A stretch of DNA of 64,000 bases, taken from assembly GCA_025370055.1 (NCBI GenBank), contig CP073041.1, forward strand, positions 6,604,272 to 6,668,271, in the 5' to 3' direction. This stretch comes from Woronichinia naegeliana WA131 (GTDB taxonomy: Bacteria; Cyanobacteriota; Cyanobacteriia; Cyanobacteriales; Microcystaceae). The notes beneath the pieces were generated by a model that ran no database searches, was not told the DNA's origin, and was given only the letters and a program-made list of their open reading frames with translations. This document shows, in pieces, positions 11,134 to 18,482 of this stretch (position 1 is its first letter; every line of letters starts with the position of its first letter). A program made the translations under genes and the position numbers.

Positions 11134-11219
11134 TAATCTATCTCTGATGGATAATGAACTTCGTTTTTAAAAAGCTCTTGATAACCTTAAAATTTTAATT
11201 ATTAACTTTATCTTTATTC

Positions 11220-12071
11220 ATGTCATCAGGCAAACTCTATCTCGTCGGCACTCCCATTGGTAATTTAGAAGATATGACCTTTCGAGCTATTAAGACCTTA
11301 AATCAGGTGGATCTGATTGCGGCAGAAGATACTCGACATACGGGCAAATTATTACAACATTTTCAAATTAAAACCCCTCAAATTAGTTATCATGATCACA
11401 GTCATCAATCTCGCCTAGAAACCCTGTTAGATTACCTAGCCCAGGGACAAGACTTAGCTTTGGTCAGTGACGCAGGAATGCCTGGTATTTCCGATCCGGG
11501 CTATGAATTAGTGCAAGCCTGTTTAGGCAAACAAATTGAAGTGATTCCCATTCCGGGGGTGACAGCTTTAATTACGGCTCTAGTGGCTTCTGGCTTACCA
11601 ACAGATCGCTTTATTTTTGAAGGATTTTTGCCCACAAAAGGAAAAGAAAGAGGCGATCGCCTGGAAAAATTAGCGACAGAACCTCGTACCTTATTATTTT
11701 ATGAAGCTCCCCATCGTTTGCTAGAAACATTAATAGATTTAAAACTAATCCTAGGAACAAATCGTTCGGTAGTGACAGGTCGAGAATTGACGAAATTTCA
11801 CGAAGAATTTTGGTATGGTAATCTAGGAGAAGCGGTTGATTATTATCAAAATACCATGCAACCTAAGGGAGAATTTACCTTAGTTGTAGCGGGTCAACCT
11901 GAAAATGAGAATCTTCCACCTTCAGAGTCGGTTTTGAAAGCAGAATTGGCCCAATTAATTGCCCAGGGAATGAGTCGCTCCCAAGCCAGCCGTCATTTAG
12001 CTGAACTCACCCAATTACCCCGCCGTCAACTTTATCAATTAACCTTAAACTTAGAAGTTCCTAACCCTTAA
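11220..12071 (+). CDS. rsmI: 16S rRNA (cytidine1402-2'-O)-methyltransferase
   Basis: Uses SAM to methylate the ribose of C1402 in the ribosomal P-site. 283 residues with all landmark motifs of the tetrapyrrole-methylase fold: LVGTPIGNLEDMTFRA (7-22), AEDTRHTGKLL, SDAGMPGISDPGY near 87-99, IPIPGVTALITAL near 112-124, EGFLP. The C-terminal helical domain (SRSQASRHLAEL) is present. The start ATG at 11220 gives the usual short N-terminus. Confidence 0.95.
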   Translation: MSSGKLYLVGTPIGNLEDMTFRAIKTLNQVDLIAAEDTRHTGKLLQHFQIKTPQISYHDHSHQSRLETLLDYLAQGQDLALVSDAGMPGISDPGYELVQACLGKQIEVIPIPGVTALITALVASGLPTDRFIFEGFLPTKGKERGDRLEKLATEPRTLLFYEAPHRLLETLIDLKLILGTNRSVVTGRELTKFHEEFWYGNLGEAVDYYQNTMQPKGEFTLVVAGQPENENLPPSESVLKAELAQLIAQGMSRSQASRHLAELTQLPRRQLYQLTLNLEVPNP

Positions 12072-12090
12072 ATTTTTTATCCCCAACTGT

Positions 12091-12132
12091 TCCCTATCAA
12101 CTATTCCCTATCAACTATTCCCTATCAACTAT
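12091..12132 (+). repeat. Three perfect 14-base tandem repeats before mazG
   Basis: The unit TCCCTATCAACTAT is repeated exactly three times and ends one base before the mazG ATG. It replaces the region where a Shine-Dalgarno sequence would sit. Confidence 0.9.
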
Positions 12133-12133
12133 C

Positions 12134-12949
12134 ATGTCTTCTAACCCTAGTCAGGCCATTTTACAATCCCTCGATCATCTGATTCAAGTGGTCGCTAAAC
12201 TGCGATCGCCGGATGGTGGTTGTCCCTGGGATTTAGCCCAAACTCAAGAGAGCTTAATTCCCTACGTGATCGAAGAAGCCTATGAAGTTGTTCATGCCAT
12301 TAAAACAGGGGATCAAAAAGCGATCGCTGAGGAATTAGGAGATTTACTCTTACAGGTGATTTTACAGGCACAAATTGCCCAAGATAACGACTATTTTAGC
12401 CTACAGGAAGTGGCACAAGGAATTACGGAAAAACTCATTCGTCGCCATCCCCATGTATTTGGAGATGTAACGGTGGAAAATGTAGAAATGGTACGAGAAA
12501 ATTGGGAAAAAATTAAAGCCACAGAAAAAGGCTTAGATGCTGATACTCAAAAACGCCTCAGTTTAAAATTAGAACGCTATAACCAAACCTTGCCTCCTCT
12601 CCTGGCGGGAACTAAAATTGCCAAAAAAGCGGCAGCCGTGGGTTTTGAATGGGAAAATATTGCGGGGGTTTGGGACAAATTTGAAGAAGAATTAGCTGAA
12701 TTTCGGGCTGCTTTACAAACCGATGATCAAGCCCATCAGCAAGCCGAATTGGGGGATTTACTCTTCACCGTCATTAACCTGGCTCGTTGGTATGATCTTG
12801 ATCCTTCTGAAGCTCTTCAGGGAACCCATCAACGTTTTATTCAGCGTCTTACTTTAATGGAAAACTATAGCGATCGCCCCCTAGACACCTATAGCTTGGC
12901 AGAACTGGAAAACCTTTGGCAGCAAGCGAAAAAACAACTTAACCATTAA
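12134..12949 (+). CDS. mazG: Nucleoside triphosphate pyrophosphohydrolase MazG
   Basis: Hydrolyses (d)NTPs to monophosphates, cleaning the nucleotide pool. 271 residues with the two-domain arrangement: residues about 10-130 hold CPWDLAQTQESLIPYVIEEA and EELGDLLLQV (EExxE metal-binding helices), and residues about 155-265 repeat the fold (AKKAAAVGFEWENIAGVWDK, EEELAEFRAA, AELGDLLFTVINLARW). The upstream region is a short tandem repeat without a clear ribosome binding site. It follows rsmI on the same strand. Confidence 0.95.
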   Translation: MSSNPSQAILQSLDHLIQVVAKLRSPDGGCPWDLAQTQESLIPYVIEEAYEVVHAIKTGDQKAIAEELGDLLLQVILQAQIAQDNDYFSLQEVAQGITEKLIRRHPHVFGDVTVENVEMVRENWEKIKATEKGLDADTQKRLSLKLERYNQTLPPLLAGTKIAKKAAAVGFEWENIAGVWDKFEEELAEFRAALQTDDQAHQQAELGDLLFTVINLARWYDLDPSEALQGTHQRFIQRLTLMENYSDRPLDTYSLAELENLWQQAKKQLNH

Positions 12950-13042
12950 TCTCCAGCCCCAAAGAAGTTTGATTTTCCCAGACGTGACCGCGCCATTGCC
13001 TGTAATATGATATCTCTCTGGTAATTTTTACCCATTGTATTT

Positions 13043-13468
13043 ATGTCTCCGATGTCTTTCCCCCCCAACCTTGACAAAATTGTTGAACGCTTTAAACGTC
13101 ATAGCGATCCCAAAAAACGTTATGAACAACTGCTCTGGTATGCCAAAAAGTTAGAAGCTATGCCAGAAGAAGCTAAAATCCCTGAAAATAAAGTACAGGG
13201 CTGTGTTTCTCAAGTCTTTATCACTGCCAATCTTAAGGATGGTAAAGTTTGGTATCAGGGTGATTCCGATGCTCAATTGGTGAAGGGCTTAGTGGCTCTA
13301 TTGATTCAAGGTTTGAATGGGTTATCACCGGAAGAGATTATGCAAGTTAGTCCTGATTTTATTGAAGAAACGGGTTTAAAAGTCAGTCTGACTCCTTCCC
13401 GTGCCAATGGTTTTTATAATATTCTGCAATTGATGAAGAAAAAGGCTTTTAATTTGGAAATGTCCTGA
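13043..13468 (+). CDS. sufE: SufE family Fe-S cluster sulfur acceptor
   Basis: 141 residues. Accepts persulfide sulfur from the cysteine desulfurase SufS through the conserved Cys in KVQGCVSQVF (about residue 54). The flanking pattern (RYEQLLWYAKKLEAMPEE, GLSPEEIMQ, SLTPSRANGFYNIL) is typical. The start is either 13043 or the ATG three codons later (13052). No suf genes are adjacent. Converges with the FAD oxidoreductase gene. Confidence 0.9.
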   Translation: MSPMSFPPNLDKIVERFKRHSDPKKRYEQLLWYAKKLEAMPEEAKIPENKVQGCVSQVFITANLKDGKVWYQGDSDAQLVKGLVALLIQGLNGLSPEEIMQVSPDFIEETGLKVSLTPSRANGFYNILQLMKKKAFNLEMS

Positions 13469-13469
13469 A

Positions 13470-14747
13470 TTACGTTAATTCTAACCCAGGTAAATTGAGA
13501 TTTTGCAGATCATTGAGACGAAGTTTTTGGGCGATCACTAAAGCAAAGACATTGATCCAAGCTTTGGCGTGATCACCAATAAGATGAGTGCCAATAATTT
13601 GTTGCTGAGGATCTAAAATGAGCTTACAAAATCCTGACGGTTGACTTTTTGATTGAGCAGAAAACGTAGAAAAACGCGATCGCTTGACTTGATACTGATT
13701 ACCATAAAACCCTTGCGCCTGGGCTTCGGTTAAACCCACCCTGGCAAATTGAGGAGCCTCGGTCAAACAAACAGGAATGGGATAATAGTTAACAGCCGCT
13801 TGTTTTCCCACCAGCGTATTTTGCAGCACAAGACGAGCTTCATATTGAGCTAAACTGGGCAGATCATAACCGGCGATCGCTGATCCAATGGCATAAATTT
13901 CAGGACAATGAGTTTGCAATTGGGGATTAACAACCAGACGATTTTTGTTAAACTGAACACCGATCTCTGCTAAATTTAAGCCGCCTAAATTTACTTTGTT
14001 TTTCTGCGCCCAGAAAATATGATCAATATTATTTAATAGGAAATCCTGTTCTAAAAAATGATCTCGAATTTCCATCTGAAATTGTGCTGTTTGGGATTGA
14101 ATGGCTTGCACATCGGTTTTGAGCAAAATTTTAACGCCGATCGCCTCTAACGATGACTGTAAAAAATGAGCAGATTCGCGATCCTCCTGGGGCAAAAGAT
14201 GGGAATTACGAGTGCTCAAAGTTACTTTTTTTTCTAAAGTGGCTAAATGATGGGCCAATTCAATTCCTAACGGTTTTGCCCCGATAATGACCCAATCATT
14301 CCCCTCTTGCCAATCCGTACTATTGTCTAGAGTTTGCGCTGTCCAAATCGGTTTGGGAAAAGTAGTTTGAGAAAATTGTGATAGCTCCGAAAAATCAGGT
14401 TCCGATCCCATTGCTAATAAGTAGGCTCGCGATCGCAAGTATCGATTCTCCACTTCTAAAACAAGACTTGGCGTTTGGGTAAAAATTCCCTGAGCTTGAA
14501 TAATATCCACTCCCTGGGCAGCTAATAGAGATAAATTTTCCTCTACCATCGCAGTTTGATAAATGATATCTGAGCCACTCAATAACGAAAAATACCGACG
14601 AAAAGAGGAGGCCGCGATCGCTGCTTGGGGTGAGAATCCCTGGGTTACTAAGGCAATCCGTTTGTCGGGAAATTGAATCGCTGCTTGGGCTGCGTAGATG
14701 CCTTCTAAGGTGGCTCCTAGAATCACTAAATCGTAGTTAAAAGTCAT
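13470..14747 (-). CDS. FAD/NAD(P)-dependent oxidoreductase lacking the redox disulfide
   Basis: 425 residues with the architecture of dihydrolipoamide dehydrogenase/mercuric reductase enzymes: N-terminal FAD-binding region (YDLVILGATLEGIYAAQAA), a second nucleotide-binding region near 150-180 (WVIIGAKPLGIELAHHLATL), a second FAD loop (IYAIGSAIAG) and the C-terminal dimerisation domain (APQFARVGLTEAQA). The CxxxxC redox pair expected near residue 45 is absent; that region reads AASSFRRYFSLLSG. The C-terminal His-Glu catalytic motif is also not seen. It is probably not a disulfide reductase. It starts nine bases after the MFS gene, so both likely share a transcript. Confidence 0.8.
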   Translation of the reverse strand: MTFNYDLVILGATLEGIYAAQAAIQFPDKRIALVTQGFSPQAAIAASSFRRYFSLLSGSDIIYQTAMVEENLSLLAAQGVDIIQAQGIFTQTPSLVLEVENRYLRSRAYLLAMGSEPDFSELSQFSQTTFPKPIWTAQTLDNSTDWQEGNDWVIIGAKPLGIELAHHLATLEKKVTLSTRNSHLLPQEDRESAHFLQSSLEAIGVKILLKTDVQAIQSQTAQFQMEIRDHFLEQDFLLNNIDHIFWAQKNKVNLGGLNLAEIGVQFNKNRLVVNPQLQTHCPEIYAIGSAIAGYDLPSLAQYEARLVLQNTLVGKQAAVNYYPIPVCLTEAPQFARVGLTEAQAQGFYGNQYQVKRSRFSTFSAQSKSQPSGFCKLILDPQQQIIGTHLIGDHAKAWINVFALVIAQKLRLNDLQNLNLPGLELT

Positions 14748-14756
14748 CGCTGAATC

Positions 14757-16001
14757 TTACTCTGCTACTAGCGTCGCTTGATTAATTTTACTTAAATGAG
14801 GGCTTAGCCAGAGCAAACTAACCACCATTAAAATAATGAAAATAATTTGAATAGAAACCATGCCAAAATAATGAGAAGCATAGCCTGCCAAAGCTGCACT
14901 AATGGACAAAGCTCCTTTGTTTAAACCGGAAATACTGGTCATTCTACCGCGAAAGGTTTCAGGAGAAAAAGATTGAATTAAACCCGAATCTAGATTAAGG
15001 GTAATCGCGCTACAGGCTCCAGCCAAACAAACAGACAAAGCGGCCCAATGAATGACTGGGGATTCAACAAACAAAAAGATAAATAGGCCAAACATCAGAC
15101 TGGTATAAAAAAGCCATCGTCCTGATTGGGGATTATTGCCTAAATTAGTTGTCATTAACGTGCCGAGAAAACCGCCTAAACCGACCGCAGAAGAGAGAGC
15201 CGCAAATTCTGACGATCCCGCATGGAGAACTTTATGAGCAAACATCGGTAATAGGGTTTGGTAGGGCATCCCTAAAATCATGACAATACTCATCAACAAA
15301 ATTAGGGTACGAACCTGTTCATTCTGACGAACATAACCAAGACCTTCAACAATACTTGTGAGCATCGGGATAGAAGGGCCTTGATGCGATTTGGCTCTGG
15401 GATGGGCATGGATAAAAAATAAACTGATTAACACGGGAATAAAACTGAAGGCGTTAAACCAAAAGGCGATCGCCGTATCTCCCAAACTTAACAATAATCC
15501 TCCCAGGGCTGGCCCTAAAATAGAAGTTGTATTAGCCGCCAACCCATAGAGTTGCTGGGCTTGAACTAAATCTTCCCCTGGGACTAACTCATTAATGAGC
15601 GTGGTACGGGCTGGGGTGTCAAAAGCAGAGATCGCGCCATTTAGGCCATTCATGAGAGCAAGAAACCAGATTGGGAAAAATTTGTCTGTTGCAAATAGGG
15701 CTAAAATCACAGCCAAAATCAAGGCTGAACTTTCGGTAATCACAAATACCACTTTTCGATTAAAGCGATCGCTAACGACCCCTCCAAATAATTGAAAAAT
15801 AAATTGAGATAAACCATAGGCGAGGGTAATTGCCCCTAAACCAATCCCACCATGTTCTTTAACCGCAATCCAATTAATGGCTAAAACATAGGTTGATGTC
15901 CCAAAATTAGAAAATAGATTAGCACCCCACATCCAGAGAAACTGACGATGGCGCAGGGTTCTAAACATCGTTAGATTTAAACTTTTGTTCGGTTCAGACA
16001 T
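14757..16001 (-). CDS. MFS transporter (EntS/MFS_3-like exporter)
   Basis: 414 residues, about 12 hydrophobic spans. The N-terminus LRHRQFLWMWGANLFSNFGT and the GGVVSDRFNRKVVFVI loop (between spans 2 and 3) are typical of the enterobactin-exporter-like MFS branch. FDTPARTTLINELVPGEDL is the conserved motif between spans 4 and 5. Substrate unknown. It is the upstream partner of the FAD oxidoreductase, so a shared small-molecule pathway is possible but not shown. Confidence 0.85.
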   Translation of the reverse strand: MSEPNKSLNLTMFRTLRHRQFLWMWGANLFSNFGTSTYVLAINWIAVKEHGGIGLGAITLAYGLSQFIFQLFGGVVSDRFNRKVVFVITESSALILAVILALFATDKFFPIWFLALMNGLNGAISAFDTPARTTLINELVPGEDLVQAQQLYGLAANTTSILGPALGGLLLSLGDTAIAFWFNAFSFIPVLISLFFIHAHPRAKSHQGPSIPMLTSIVEGLGYVRQNEQVRTLILLMSIVMILGMPYQTLLPMFAHKVLHAGSSEFAALSSAVGLGGFLGTLMTTNLGNNPQSGRWLFYTSLMFGLFIFLFVESPVIHWAALSVCLAGACSAITLNLDSGLIQSFSPETFRGRMTSISGLNKGALSISAALAGYASHYFGMVSIQIIFIILMVVSLLWLSPHLSKINQATLVAE

Positions 16002-16066
16002 TAATTTGGAAATTATTTATACGTATTGATAATCTTAGCTAAAATCCCCCTCAATTTTCGACTCGA

Positions 16067-16147
16067 TGGACAGCAAGTCCAAATTTCAAATTTGATAGCA
16101 CTGAAAGTCTGACCTCAAGAAAACTTTACGATTCTTAACAACTTGGT
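16067..16147. repeat. Dispersed intergenic repeat, copy 2
   Basis: Counterpart of 5884-5958: CAGCAAGTCCAAATTTCAAA, then TTTGATAGCACTGAAAG and ACTTTACGATTCTTAACAA. It lies in the divergent gap 16002-16301 between the MFS gene and the P450 gene. Confidence 0.55.
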
Positions 16148-16223
16148 TGATCGCTGAAGCAACAAAATATGGATTTGCTAATTTTGAGCATCTACAGCTT
16201 AAATTGTTAACTTGTTTTAACTC

Positions 16224-16238
16224 GTAACATAACGTTAC
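16224..16238 (+). promoter_or_regulatory. Candidate operator upstream of the P450 gene
   Basis: Perfect inverted repeat GTAAC-ATAAC-GTTAC about 80 bases before the P450 start. Spacing does not fit the NtcA consensus (GTA N8 TAC; here N9). It may bind an unknown regulator. Confidence 0.3.
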
Positions 16239-16316
16239 ACACAGACAAGAAGAGAACCGATAAGATAAAGGTTTTAAACTGTATTAACCTTTTTCTCTGT
16301 TTTGGGGGAGTCTCTC

Positions 16317-17660
16317 ATGTCCGTCCTCACTGGCCCGAAAACCCATCCTTTTGTGCAATTGCTTCAATGGTTGCGTGATCCGTTAGAGTACATGGATCGC
16401 AATGGCAGAGAGTTTGGGGCTATGTTTAGGGGTTACTTTACGGGTAAACCTTGTGTTATGGTCAGTAGTCCCCAGGGTTTACAGGAAATCTTGACAGGTT
16501 CCGCTTTTACCGCTCCAGGGACATTAAATGAGGTGGCTCGTCCCTTGTTGGGGTCTAATTCTTTGATTTTATTGAGCGATCCTGAACATCAACAACGACG
16601 CAAACTTTTAATGCCGCCTTTTCACGGCGATCGCCTATTTAGCTATGGACAGATCATCCAGGAAATCACAGAACAGGTGATGGCAACCTGGCAAGCTGGT
16701 CAGCCGTTTGATGTGCGTGAATCCATGCAGGAAATTACGCTCCGTGTCATTTTAAAAGCAGTCTTTGGTTTGCAAGAAGGCGATCGCCTAGAAAAATTAA
16801 AAACGGCTTTGGTTAAACGCTTTGAAATGACCGCTAAGGGTTTTGGATCAACCTTTATCTTTCTACCCTTTTTACAAAAAGACTGGGGAAAATGGAGTCC
16901 CTGGGGCCGCATTATGGCTCAACAAAAATACTGTGATGACCTAATCTATGCTGAAATCCGCGATCGCCGCGCCAATCCTGACAGCGATCGTATTGATATT
17001 TTAAATTTATTGCTAACTGCCACCGATGATGCAGGAGAAAGCCTCAGCGATGTTGAACTTCGTGATGAATTAATGACGCTCTTATTTGCAGGGCATGAAA
17101 CCACCGCCACCGCTTTAAGTTGGGCATTATATCTAATTCACCAACATCCCGATGTCTATCAACAACTGATGGTAGAACTGGGAAACCTTGGGCCCAACCC
17201 AGACCCCATAACAACTTTTAAATTGCCCTATCTGACTGCTATTTGTAATGAAACGTTACGGCTTTATCCTGTGGGAATGCTGACCTTTGCACGACAGGCT
17301 AATCAGCCCGTTTCCCTTGGCGGTTATGACCTTGAAGCTGACACCGTTGTCATCGGTTCAATTTATCTTAACCATCGTCGTCCTGATATTTATCCCGAAC
17401 CTGAAAAATTTAAACCTGATCGCTTTTTAGAACGTCAATTTTCGCCCTACGAATTCATTCCTTTTGGCGCAGGAAGTCGTCGTTGTATTGGCACAGCCCT
17501 CGCTCAATTTGAGATGAAATTAGTTTTAGCTACCTTACTCTCCCAACTGAAACTGGAACATTCTAGTCCTACTCATCCCTTAAAACCCTTGCGTCGAGGG
17601 GCCTTATTGGCAATGGAATCGGGTTTTACCATGATCAAATTATCAGCTGGTATTAACTGA
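16317..17660 (+). CDS. Cytochrome P450 (CYP110-like)
   Basis: 447 residues. Haem-thiolate mono-oxygenase: I-helix LLFAGHETTATALSW, K-helix ETLRLYP, and the haem loop FIPFGAGSRRCIGTALAQF with the axial Cys. The overall similarity to cyanobacterial CYP110 proteins is from memory. The ATG at 16317 is chosen because a Shine-Dalgarno GGGGGAG ends six bases before it; an in-frame TTG at 16302 lies upstream of that site. Substrate unknown; fatty acids or terpenoids are family precedents. Confidence 0.93.
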   Translation: MSVLTGPKTHPFVQLLQWLRDPLEYMDRNGREFGAMFRGYFTGKPCVMVSSPQGLQEILTGSAFTAPGTLNEVARPLLGSNSLILLSDPEHQQRRKLLMPPFHGDRLFSYGQIIQEITEQVMATWQAGQPFDVRESMQEITLRVILKAVFGLQEGDRLEKLKTALVKRFEMTAKGFGSTFIFLPFLQKDWGKWSPWGRIMAQQKYCDDLIYAEIRDRRANPDSDRIDILNLLLTATDDAGESLSDVELRDELMTLLFAGHETTATALSWALYLIHQHPDVYQQLMVELGNLGPNPDPITTFKLPYLTAICNETLRLYPVGMLTFARQANQPVSLGGYDLEADTVVIGSIYLNHRRPDIYPEPEKFKPDRFLERQFSPYEFIPFGAGSRRCIGTALAQFEMKLVLATLLSQLKLEHSSPTHPLKPLRRGALLAMESGFTMIKLSAGIN

Positions 17661-17722
17661 TAAAAATCCCAATAATCAACGTCAAAAAGCTCAATTAAAT
17701 TTTAAACAGGGAGAAAAACAAA

Positions 17723-18439
17723 ATGGTTGCTCAATTAACGACAATTAATTATCCTGAGAGTGACGGTAAACCGATGGCTGATAATACCAAACAATTTCAC
17801 TGGATTACGGTCATTAAACAGAATTTAGATTGGCTTTTTGCTCAAGATCCCCAGGTTTTTATTGCAGGAGATTTATTTTGGTATCCCGTAGAAGGTCGTC
17901 CAGAAATTGTCACGGCTCCCGATGTTTTAGTGGTATTTGGCCGACCAAAAGGCGATCGCGGTTCCTATAAACAATGGGAAGAAAATAATATCGCGCCTCA
18001 AGTTGTGTTTGAAATTCTGTCACCATCCAATAGCAAAACAGAAATGGAGAAAAAGCTCATTTTTTATGATCGTTACGGCGTAGAAGAATATTATATTTAT
18101 GATCCAGATCGCTGTCATTTGGAAGGTTGGTTAAGGTCAGAAAAGGAAATTTTAAATAATATTCCCATAATGCACAACTGGATTAGTCCACGTTTAGGTA
18201 TTCGTTTTGAACAATCGGGGGAAGTTTTAATACTTTATCGTCCTGACGGTACGCCTTTTCATTCCTTTAATGAGGTCAATATTTTATTAATGGAAGAACA
18301 ACAACGCTCTGAATCTGAACGTCAAAGCGCGAAAATCGAACGACAACGGGCTGAATCAGAGAAAGAAAGGGCTGATCGCCTGGAGGCTTTATTAAATCAA
18401 TACCGTAATCAGTTTGGGGATTTGGAATCTCCTAATTGA
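17723..18439 (+). CDS. Uma2 family endonuclease-like protein (copy 1)
   Basis: 238 residues. The Uma2 (DUF820) restriction-endonuclease-like fold is shown by TAPDVLVVFGRPKGDRGSYK, QVVFEILSPSNSKTEMEKK and YGVEEYYIYDPD, including the putative Asp/Glu metal ligands. The C-terminus adds a charged coiled coil (EEQQRSESERQ..., RADRLEALLNQYRNQFGDLE). Uma2 genes are abundant in cyanobacteria and their role is unclear. A near-identical copy at 23010 shares also the upstream AAACAGGGAG box; this copy has a longer coiled coil. The pair brackets the restriction-modification island. Confidence 0.85.
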   Translation: MVAQLTTINYPESDGKPMADNTKQFHWITVIKQNLDWLFAQDPQVFIAGDLFWYPVEGRPEIVTAPDVLVVFGRPKGDRGSYKQWEENNIAPQVVFEILSPSNSKTEMEKKLIFYDRYGVEEYYIYDPDRCHLEGWLRSEKEILNNIPIMHNWISPRLGIRFEQSGEVLILYRPDGTPFHSFNEVNILLMEEQQRSESERQSAKIERQRAESEKERADRLEALLNQYRNQFGDLESPN

Positions 18440-18482
18440 AACCGCGATCGCCTTATTACAGATAAAATAGGAATTTAAAGTT

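Noticed and set aside
16224-16238. NtcA site before the P450 gene
   Set aside because: The palindrome has nine bases between GTA and TAC instead of eight; kept only as a generic operator candidate.
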